From positions 8,466,093 to 8,530,092 of the forward strand of contig CM064690.1 in the NCBI GenBank assembly GCA_032717465.1: DNA of 64,000 nt, in the 5' to 3' direction. Shown here one piece after another: positions 55,920 through 64,000 of the stretch. The notes beneath the pieces are model-generated. The model had not been told where the DNA came from, made no database searches, and saw nothing but the letters and a program-made list of their open reading frames with translations. The stretch comes from Coenobita brevimanus (lineage: Eukaryota; Arthropoda; Malacostraca; Decapoda; Coenobitidae). Made by a program: the position numbers and the translations under genes. Positions within the stretch are counted from its first letter, which is position 1, and each line of letters begins with the position of its first letter.

Positions 55920-56209
55920 GTAAGTGTCTTTCAGTATCCTTCAAAACGAGATTTTTTTAACATTCGCATGATTTATTAATATGGCTAAGATGTGGTACTA
56001 AATGCAAGCATTTATTTAAATGTACTATCACGAACAAAAGTCCGTTCCCCCAACCAACCACTGTGTAAATCCGAAACACCTGATAGATAAAAGAAGCATC
56101 TGAAAGTGCCATTTTTCACTCGACGGATGGCGCCCAATAAAGTTTGAGGGGGACAGGGAGGTTGGGAGAAGGATATGCGACGAGAGGAATTGTATGTGCA
56201 TGCAGATTA
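55920..56209. other. Unassigned intergenic DNA
   Basis: No gene or repeat recognised between the last exon's 3' end and the MITE. Confidence 0.5.
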
Positions 56210-56681
56210 AAGGCCCTTCCACACGAGAGGCAAATGCCCGACGGGCACTGGCCGCCGAGTGTAATTCTCTCGCTTTTTTAAGTGTTACCAGATCAACCAG
56301 TCCCCGTTAGGCACTGGCCATAACTAGGCGCACCTCTGAGTTGGACCAGACGGCAGAGTGCAGGCAGAGCTTTGGTGAACATCGGGCAACGTCGGGCAGT
56401 GGCCTACACTTGGTGCTCTGCATAACTGAGTGCAGTACGACAACATGGGAAGTAAGAATTGTCGCAGGACAATTGAAGCTAAACGTATAGCTCTGTGTAC
56501 TATAATTATTGCTATGTGCATGAAGAAAAAGGACAGTAGACAACAACGGGCATGAGCATTTCGAGGGTTTGCTAGTGTTTCCTCGTTTATGACGTCATCT
56601 ACTCTCGTGGCCGCCACCCACCCACAAACTTGGTAACAGTGTTTGCCTGTCGTGCATTTGCCTCTCGTGTGGAAGGGCCTT
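56210..56681. mobile_element. MITE with ~34-bp terminal inverted repeats
   Basis: Ends aaggcccttccacacgagag...aaatgc and its reverse complement (gcatttgcctctcgtgtggaagggcctt). TIRs agree over ~34 bp with one mismatch. A GGCCCTTCCACAC start is reminiscent of PIF/Harbinger-like ends; flanking TAA/TGA would be an imperfect 3-bp target site. No transposase inside. Internal gcactggcc-type motifs are also arranged in inverted order. Confidence 0.75.
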
Positions 56682-57146
56682 GAGTAGCTTAATCGGATGA
56701 TTTGGTTACGATTGTTAGTGATGGATTACAATAAGAATGATAATGTTCGGTAATATTTGTATGTGTGGTAGATGTTGTAGCAGCAACAGTGGTAGTTGTA
56801 ATTACTAGCAATATACAGGTATAGCGCAATTTGTTACAGCAGGGGTATATAATACTTAATATGCAGTATTAGCGATTTTAATTACTAATATACAGTATTT
56901 GCGGTATTTGTTTCAATGTCAATGAATGATCAGCTTTCAGACGACCTGTTGTACCAAACAATTTATTGTCCCTTAAAAAATATTAGACCTTACTTCACAT
57001 AAGCAAACATACAGTGAATCTCTCAAATGAGCAAATAAATAGCAAACTTGGGGTATATCACCAATAAATGTTGCCAACGCCCTACCAAATCGTATTTCGG
57101 GAACTGTTGCTGAAATGCACCTACGGTTATACCTGGCAGGTTACCT
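56682..57146. other. Unassigned AT-rich intergenic DNA
   Basis: Has a local repeat (aatatacaggta / taatatacagtatt) near 56810-56905. No gene seen. Confidence 0.5.
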
Positions 57147-57150
57147 TTAA
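57147..57150. other. TTAA target site, left end of piggyBac element
   Basis: TTAA followed by CCCGCCCC. piggyBac elements insert at TTAA and duplicate it; the matching TTAA is at 61975-61978. Confidence 0.75.
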
Positions 57151-57403
57151 CCCGCCCCATCCCGTCGACGTATGGGTACGTTGCAACGATTTGCATTTGC
57201 CAGTCCCGGCGATGTACTGGTACGTCGTGCAATTGTAATGTGCATAATTTCGACAATTTTCAAAATTCGTGCTTGATTTGGGGTACGTACCCTCGCATGA
57301 CCTTCCCCTACCTGCCACCAGGTGGGGACACTCGGCGACCCAGCGCAACCCGCGCTAGCCCACCACTCGTCCACTCACCTGGTAGCCACGGTCCTGCTCA
57401 GAC

Positions 57404-57799
57404 ATGGCTAAGAGAGGTCTCTCAGACAGCGAAATTCAAGTCGCCCTGGACACCTTTACCAGCGACAGTGATTCCCCACTGGACGACGAGGATATGGACA
57501 AGGATTATGTGCAGCCAGAGGAGGAAGAAACCACCAGCAGTGACGAGGAAGTTCCGTCTCCCAGGAAGCGGCAGTATGTGACTTACCGTGCTGCTAGAGA
57601 GGGGCAGGAGGCAAAGAAGGCACGTGCAATATCCTATCCCTATCCCCAGCGTGATTTGGAACCAGAATTCGAGGACGAGGACATGGATGAGGACGATGAC
57701 GGAGCTGTGGGACGTGCTGCCACGTGGTATGGACGTGAGGTAATAACACATCGTGGGCCCAGAGCGCACACCGTGTCGTATGAACAGGTATGGGCCTAG
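57404..57799 (+). pseudogene. piggyBac transposase acidic N-terminal region
   Basis: Begins at ATG 57404 (MAKRGLSDSEIQVALDTF) and is rich in D/E/S (DSPLDDEDMDKDYVQPEEEE), typical of the disordered N-terminus of piggyBac transposases; a basic patch PRKRQY may act as a nuclear signal. The frame stops at 57799. A donor-like CAG|GTATGG at 57787-57792 could splice it to the catalytic part, or the break may be a mutation. The following 300 bp hold an imperfect duplication (aaggtggggaggaaccactcc at ~57989 and ~58097). Confidence 0.65.
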
Positions 57800-58122
57800 C
57801 ATTTTGTTTGGGGAGCTAGTAAGTCAAGTGGAGGGAGTGGGGAGTGAAAGGGAAAGTCCAGGGAGGATTAGGGAAAGTGAGTGACCTGAGTGAGTCAATG
57901 CTCTCCCTACGTGGTGTGAGGCGGCGTACTGGATCACGTGGGCCAGTGCGGGTGCGTTCCTTATCACGTGGGGTTGTGAGGGAGGGGAAAGGTGGGGAGG
58001 AACCACTCCAAAGCACGTCTTATGCTCCCCAATATCCCCTAACACGTGGTCGAGCTAGGGTGCGTGAGAAAGCACGTGGTGTTGTCATGTAGGGGGAAGG
58101 TGGGGAGGAACCACTCCCCAGC

Positions 58123-59756
58123 ATGTCTTCTGCTCCCCAATATTCCCCTATTTCATCCCCACGGCCCCCTAATGTTCCTCAAGGCCGTAAGGGTAAGGGA
58201 AAGGGAAAGGGTAAAGGCAGAGGGAAGAGGAGTGACAGTGGGGAAGCCCTCCGCACTCCTTCTCCCCCACCTCCCCAACCAGGATCTCCTCCCCACCCAG
58301 ACGAAGGCGGTGATGGGGCTGATGGGGACGAGGGATTTGTGTCGTGGGATTGGGAGGATGGGAGTGATTTTTCTCCCCTCATTCACCCCTTCACTAAGCA
58401 GGGGCGATCTGGCTGCATTGCTCCAGGAATTCACAGTAATTCCACCAGGTTGGATTTTTTCCACCTGTTTTTCAGTGAGGCATTTGTTGATCAGATTGTA
58501 TACCAAACCAACCTGTTTGCAAGCGCCCAGCGCCTAGAGAGTGAAAGATTGGGAACAAGGAGTAGGCATTCTATCATCTATGATTACCCTGTCTCCCTTC
58601 CAGAAATGTTCTTATTTTTTGCCCTGGTCCTTTTGATGGGTATTATAAGAAAGAATAGAATTCCTGCTTACTGGACTAGGGACCCTGTTATGTTTACCCC
58701 AATATTTGGTCAAGTGATGAGCCGTAATCGGTTTCAACAAATTCTAAGTCGCCTCCATTTCTATGATGCTCATGACCCTGCAAATGCAAACAACACTGAT
58801 AAAATGAGGCGAATTAGGTTGGTCTTTGATCACCTCAGGCAAACCTTTCGTTCCTCATTCTATCCCTATAGACCTCGTCATAGACGAGAGTCTCGTGTTG
58901 TGGAGAGGCAATATTTCATTGACAGTATATAACCAGCAAAAGGCACCGTTTTGGGTTCAAGATCTTTATGTGCGACTGTAGGACTGGATACATGCAAGAC
59001 ATAGTCTTGTACACCAGTGCACAGACAGACATAACAGAAGATCGAAGTATTGGACTGTCGGGAGCAGTGGTAAAGACGATGATAGAAGACTACCTTCATC
59101 GTGGTCACGTTCTCTACCTCGACAATTGGTACACTAGCCCTCTTCTCGCTCGTTATCTTCACACACATGAAACGGGAGTCTGTGGAACCATAAAGGTGAA
59201 CCGGCGTCACATGGCCAAGGTAGGGCGGAAACTTGCAAGGAATGAGGTTGTCTTCTTCAAAGCCAACAACATCCTTGCAACAATGTGGAACCACAACAGA
59301 GAAGTAAGCCTCTTGTCCACGGTTCACCGCCCCTTGATGCACCGTACTGATTCCGTAGATTACCGTAGCGAGAACAGGCGTCGTGTTTGGAAACCTGAGT
59401 GTGTTATGGATTACAATATAAACATGCGCCTCGTGGACCAGTCAGACTCCATCATATCGACGGTAGAGTGTGCCAGGACCACGATGAAGTGGTATAAAAA
59501 ACTGTTTTTTCACTTGCTAGATATCACTGCTCTGAGTTGCCACCACCTTCATGCCATGACAACAGGAGTTCAGGAAACATTTGAAGGGTTTGTGTGGGAG
59601 CTCACAAGAGAAATCTTTGCAAAGTATGCTGTTGAAAGGCCCCAACATCGCACCCGCACTGCCCTTATTGCACAAACTCCCCAGAGAATATCCGGCCGCC
59701 ATTTCCCCATTCCTATCCCTCCCCATCCAAACATACCTAAAGTCTCACCAATCTAA
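58123..59756 (+). pseudogene. piggyBac transposase catalytic domain (DDE_Tnp_1_7 type), frameshifted
   Basis: First ORF 58123-58932: low-complexity K/G and P-rich start, then a catalytic-domain N-half (FFHLFFSEAFVDQIVYQTN, LMGIIRKNRIPAYW, RFQQILSRLHFYD). Frame is lost near 58870 and again near 58930 across the first catalytic-Asp region. The codons for the three expected Asp residues are present at 58883 (IDES), 59121 (YLDNWYTSP) and 59436 (LVDQSDS), in two different frames. Second ORF 58968-59756: RTGYMQDIVLYTSAQ, VLYLDNWYTSPLLARYLHTH, VCGTIKVNRRHMAKV, MRLVDQSDS, FFHLLDITALSCHHL. It ends prematurely in the nested MITE. Confidence 0.88.
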
Positions 59757-60462
59757 AACTAAGGTTTGGGTGGAGTCCAGCCGGGGATTTCCCGGCTTAC
59801 AGCGTTGCCTTGTTTCCTATACTCTGATTGGCTAGTGGCTGACCTGACACCGTTAGAGTTCGTCCGCTCACACCTCGCCACCTGGCCTGACATGACTTCA
59901 CCCACTTCTGTGTGTGTGTGTGTGTGTGTGTTTGTGTATGTGTGTGTGTGTAAAGACAAACTAATTTAAGTTATAAATATGATTTAAGTTATATATATAA
60001 CAGAAAATGAACAGTGGAAGCATGTGACAGAAGCTTAAATCTCCCTCCAATGGATCTGGATGTTGCTGCTCGTGAGTGTTTTAACTTATTTATTTCTATT
60101 AAGAAAATAGCGTATGTTCTACTGATTACTTCAAATTATATTATAAACGTAATTGTTACATTACTTACCCAACTTAGAACCACCGTGAAAGTTGGTAAAA
60201 GTAACTACATTTTTTTCCAGCACCACTGTAAAATATGTATGCCACGTTTCTTTATTGATATACAAGAGCCATATGCATTACAAGTTTACCTTCCTTTGAT
60301 ATGCTAGAATACTTACGGTTATATTGTATTAGTATGTGTGTACCTATCTGTGATGCCTATTACATATATAACAGAATCTACTCATCGCTCGTTTAGGAAG
60401 TATGGCATGGGTGCACCCAGCGCCAGACCCCACCCAAACCTTGGTTTTAGATTGGTGAGACT
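59741..60462. mobile_element. MITE nested in the piggyBac gene
   Basis: Ends are inverted: agtctcaccaatctaaaac, aaggtttgggtgg at 59741 on, and ccacccaaacc, gttttagattggtgagact up to 60462, about 38 bp with few mismatches. It contains (TG)n at ~59908-59951. A clear target-site duplication was not identified. Family not assigned. Confidence 0.8.
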
Positions 60463-60614
60463 ATAGGCCCCAACGCAGGTGTCACGTGTGCAGTAATTCC
60501 CAGGTGAGACTCACGACACAGAGGAAGGACACCCGCTATGAGTGCGTGCAGTGTGACGTGGGTCTCTGTATTCACCCATGTTTTAGTGAATATCACACGT
60601 TGATGCAATTTTAG
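60463..60614 (+). pseudogene. piggyBac C-terminal cysteine-rich domain, cut off by the MITE
   Basis: Frame ...RRCHVCSNSQVRL, RKDTRYECVQCDVGLCIHPC, FSEYHT, stop TAG 60612-60614. It has the CxxC ... CxxC ... C(x)nC and final H pattern of the zinc-binding C-terminus that piggyBac transposases use to recognise their ends. It belongs directly after the catalytic domain; the MITE displaced it by ~700 bp. Confidence 0.82.
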
Positions 60615-61560
60615 TATGGTGTGAGTGCGAAAGGACGCAGAAATTATGAGGTAAATGCGACAGACAGACGCTCAGTGAAATTATCAGTCATGTTGATCTC
60701 CAAATATTAGTATAAAGTGCATACGGGTAGAACATAAGTGAAAACATTGTAAGTATATAAATCTGCCCTAAGTTGAAACTTGCATAGCGAGGGTTTTATG
60801 ATGCGATATTCTGTCGCTCAGTGCAATAAATACGGCCCGTAATTATATAATTATTATTATTGGAAATTCTTACGGGTATAATATAAGTTCAAATTATTGT
60901 AAGTGCTGATATATATTCTAAGTCAAATATTCATAGCGTGTGTATAGAGATGCGATTTCCTGACGTTCAGTTGAATGAATAAGGCACGTATTAGTCAAAA
61001 TAAAAGTCAGCAAGTGATAAAGTGAATAATTAGTATATAAGTGTGTGAGTGAATTAGTATATAAGTGTGTGAGTATTATGTGTGTCGAAACATTCCTTGC
61101 GAGGGTATTTTCAGGCCATATTCTCACGCTCACTTGAATAAATAATGGCAGTAAATATGTACAGTGCATTATAGGGGTGTAAACGTGTGTAATGTAAGTG
61201 GGAAATTATAAGTGGAGTGAATAAATAAAGTAGATGATGAAATACGAGTGTTTGAGATCGTGGTTGCTACGTGAATATGCGCTAGCATATCGCTAAATGC
61301 CCTCGTAATGAATGAAAATAATTGAAAACCTTGACAGTGGTGGAGGAAAGGTTGTATGTAAAGGGGAAAATAATTGGAAAGTCATAAAACAATTTGGTAT
61401 GTTGAAATACGAGTCATAGCGAGTGGGCTTACTAAGCTGATGTGCGCTATACTTATGCTGCATGTCATCATAATGAATGAAAACATCTGAAAACACTTAC
61501 AAACAATTGTAATTGGTAAAATGTCATTGAAACAGAAGTATACAAGTAGAAAAAATGATA
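60615..61560. repeat. Decayed ~155-165-bp tandem repeat in piggyBac 3' region
   Basis: Related blocks such as gcgagggttttatgatgcgat ... gaataaat recur near 60788, 60940, 61097, 61265 and 61425, with heavy divergence. Intervening parts share aagtgnaaaattataagt-like strings. Non-coding. Confidence 0.5.
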
Positions 61561-61974
61561 GGTTGACTCATACCAGACACTTAGCATAGAGCATGTTACG
61601 ACTCGGACCAAACTCGGTATGCTCGCGCGATGGTACAATGCTTATTTTTCATATATATGTGTCTGAAATCCATTATATTGTTACTGTTATTGTTTATTAG
61701 TTCAAATTCAATAAATATAGAGGTGTTGTGTGTTGTTTCTCCCATTATTCCTTACCATAGAAAACTTAAAGCATATCCAGCCCATTACAGAACACCATAC
61801 CTGCCGGGGGGAACCGCACCTGTACGGACCACTTATAGACCGCGGGATCCACTTTCTTTGTGATTTTCCTCCGTTTCTCGACCTAAGCGGAAGTTTTAGT
61901 AAAAAAAAAATTTTTCCAAAAAGGCTCGGGACTAGGGGATGTCATAGGTGCGGAAAACCTTAGGACGTGACGGG

Positions 61975-61978
61975 TTAA
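61975..61978. other. TTAA target site, right end of piggyBac element
   Basis: gacgtgaCGGG-TTAA; mirrors the left end. Confidence 0.7.
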
Positions 61979-62904
61979 CCTCGAGTCAACGTAAGTGGTG
62001 TTCATTTGTCTTTGTTTCCCACTTTACCCCGTTGACGGGCTACTTTAGTGAGCAAAAATAGCAATGCAGTTTTTTTCTCTTGGTAAACTAGCCCCTTCAG
62101 TGAGGTAAACTGTAAAAAAAAAAGAAGTCTGTAGTTATTGTTTACCCGAATCTCGGCAGAGGCAAACTTGTTAGCGTAACCTTGGCCTTGTTCTGACTCG
62201 ACTGGTGCGGGTGTAAGTCAATACATGAACACTATCAGCTTCCTAGACTCGTTAAATAGGTCTAGTAATCCTGCAGTAACAAGTTTTTCACTTAATTATT
62301 AACACTGCAAAAAATAAAAACTATGTTTACAACTTGGTAAATAAAACAAATACCTTACTAGAAGTATATTGTGGGTCTTACATTGTCTGATACCCGTAAC
62401 TGGTTATTGTGTGTCAGGATCACCCAAAAACGGGTGGATAACTATCCAGGAGTGAAGATCTTCGTCTTTCATCACTCATTTGTAGAAACCTCCACCCGAT
62501 CCCTTGCTCGTTGCCATCGTGGTGGGCTTGGGCGGCCTCAACTGGGGCTTGATGTGTGGTGAGCTCTAGCAGGGTACCTTCTTTCCCTTCACAGACATGG
62601 AGGCCTGGTTGCAAGATGGCCTTCTAGTCCATTCTGCTCTCCCCCCTCCTTGGGGCCCCAGTCGTTGCCTCAACTAATTTTGCAAGGCACTTTTCTTTTT
62701 CTATCACTACTTCTTTCGTTTTCTTCTGTCTCCCTCTATCCTATCATTTGGCTTTAAATGGCATGGACTTAACACATTCATCAAAATTCTCATCATTGAC
62801 CACGAATAAGTTGTAACGGGAAGGACTGGGTGTGCCCTTGGGCTATTGTCTCGGCCTGTGGTGGGGGTCATGGTGTTTCGGCACCACTCCAGTGTGTGTG
62901 TCAG
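61979..62904. other. Unassigned DNA
   Basis: No gene recognised. A C/T- and G-rich part at 62480-62900 (tggtgggcttgggcggcctc; cctgtggtgggggtcatgg) looks repeat-like. A fragment resembling its end (gtgtcagga) recurs at ~63883. Confidence 0.4.
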
Positions 62905-63480
62905 GACTGCAATTATTACAATTATGTAACTACAAACGATATGTAACAATTATGTAACGACAAACGATTGCATTATATTACACTTGCTACAATTATGTAA
63001 CTACAAACGATATGTAACAGTTATGTAACGTCAAACGATTGCATTGTTACACTTGCTACAATTATGTAACCACAAACAATATGTAACAATTATGTAAGTT
63101 ACATTAACAAGATGTAACTTTTATGTAACTTTAACTACAATTATGTAACTACAAACACATATTAACAATTATGTAACAGTTGCATTAACAAAATGTAACT
63201 TTTATGTAACTTTAACTACAATTATGTAACTAAACAATATGTAACAATTATGTAACAATTGCATTAACAAGATGTAACTTTTATGTAACTTTAACTATAA
63301 TTATGTAACTACAAACAATATGTAACAATTATGTAACAGTTGCATTAACAAGATGTAACTTTTATGTAACTTTACAATTATAAGGCCAACACAATTATGT
63401 AACAGTTGCATTAACAAAATGTAACTACAATTATAAGGCCAACACAATTATGCATTACGGTACCACAATATTATGTAACA
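62905..63480. repeat. AT-rich minisatellite built on TTATGTAA motifs
   Basis: Roughly 80-bp units in the later part (aagatgtaacttttatgtaac at ~63109, ~63190, ~63269, ~63350) and looser order earlier. The octamer TTATGTAA occurs about 18 times by eye. Degenerate copies continue to ~63540. Confidence 0.85.
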
Positions 63481-63540
63481 ATTCATAAAATATTACAATT
63501 ATGTATTACCACAATATTGCTACAATATTATGTCATACAA

Positions 63541-64000
63541 CTATACCACAATTCTGTATTCCCAGTATCATCATACAAGTTAGGTGAAATATTAGACATT
63601 ACTAAAGGGATAACTCAATATATAATGTATAACCTAGCAGTATTACCATTGCACAATTATATGCGTATGTCTGTTATACATACACATCTTATAAAATGTC
63701 ATACAACAATCATTGCATTTATTCAAATATGTATACAACTTGTTTAAAATGTAATATTACTGGATAATTGCTATTTACTATGTTATGTATGCAATATTAT
63801 AATCAATATTATGTACTAATAGTTTAGCATATGTCAATGATAATTGCTGTCGGAGGACCTTCAGCTGTGGGGCCGAGCATATGTCAGGACTCCATATTAT
63901 AATTACAAATCATAATAGATAAATAGATAAATAGATAGATAGACAGATAGAAGCAGGAAGTCAGATGATGAGATGGTACTGTGTTTGCGAGAATCTAGCA
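63541..64000. other. AT-rich DNA with (ATAG)n-like end
   Basis: Fading repeat sequence, then an agataaatagata/gatagata run at ~63917-63953. No gene seen. Confidence 0.5.

Larger units (their letters stand above)
57151..61974 (+). mobile_element. piggyBac-family DNA transposon, with nested MITE
   Basis: Bounded by TTAA-CCCG at the left and CGGG-TTAA at the right, enclosing a recognisable piggyBac transposase. Length is 4,824 bp, including a ~722-bp nested MITE. The terminal match beyond CCCG is weak. The left subterminal region has two similar blocks (gacgtatgggtacgttgcaa / gatgtactggtacgtcgtgcaa). Confidence 0.8.

Noticed and set aside
57816..58382. Minus-strand P/S/R-rich ORFs over the piggyBac N-terminal region
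   Set aside because: Compositional shadows of the purine-rich coding strand.
62371..62640. Possible SINE or tRNA-derived repeat
   Set aside because: Looks repeat-like, but I could not find A and B boxes or a tail with confidence.

Overview
This is eukaryotic DNA, built almost entirely of mobile elements and simple repeats. An arthropod, probably a decapod crustacean, is my best guess. The basis is the mix of RTE-type and CR1-type LINEs, a piggyBac element, INT-before-RT Ty3/gypsy elements and very abundant (GT)n tracts; no host gene settles it. There is no operon structure, rRNA, CRISPR array or recognisable tRNA gene.

Layout. (1) 1-6400: a decayed Ty3/gypsy-like LTR element (element 1). 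A gag/protease pseudogene and an integrase zinc-finger remnant are followed by a 109-bp minisatellite. Long terminal repeats flank them, and both contain the same captured LINE endonuclease fragment. A 100-N gap follows. (2) 6501-35367: the main feature, a head-to-tail array of six internal regions alternating with seven LTRs (LTR-int-LTR-int...), period 4,726-4,731 bp. Each unit encodes gag, CCHC zinc knuckle, protease, integrase (DD35E) and then only the N-terminal part of a reverse transcriptase. Integrase therefore precedes RT, as in Gmr1-like gypsy elements, and every copy lacks the YxDD and RNase H parts. Sequence variants are ordered along the array in a nested, stepwise way. (3) 35368-43100: a LINE 3' end, a pyrimidine-rich tract, microsatellites, a ~142-bp minisatellite carrying AGGTCA half-sites, and a CR1-like LINE remnant on the minus strand. 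(4) 43180-49769: two back-to-back foldback (long inverted repeat) elements. (5) 49900-53095: a nearly full-length but broken RTE-type LINE. (6) 53100-56000: the only stretch that looks like host gene. It holds two candidate terminal exons of equal phase, each followed by AATAAA; one encodes a transmembrane tail. (7) 56210-56681: a MITE. (8) 57151-61974: a piggyBac element bounded by TTAA, with frameshifts and a second MITE splitting the catalytic domain from the cysteine-rich C-terminal domain. (9) 61979-64000: unassigned DNA and an AT-rich minisatellite made largely of TTATGTAA motifs.

How the parts relate. Neither LTR family in the window carries a complete RT, so both would need enzymes supplied in trans. 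The same RTE LINE family appears four times: one near-complete copy, one 3' end directly abutting the right edge of the gypsy array, and one endonuclease fragment inside each element 1 LTR. The six-unit array, its graded variants and the foldback pair are the most unusual structures here. All three need long-read confirmation because an assembly gap sits at the array's left edge.
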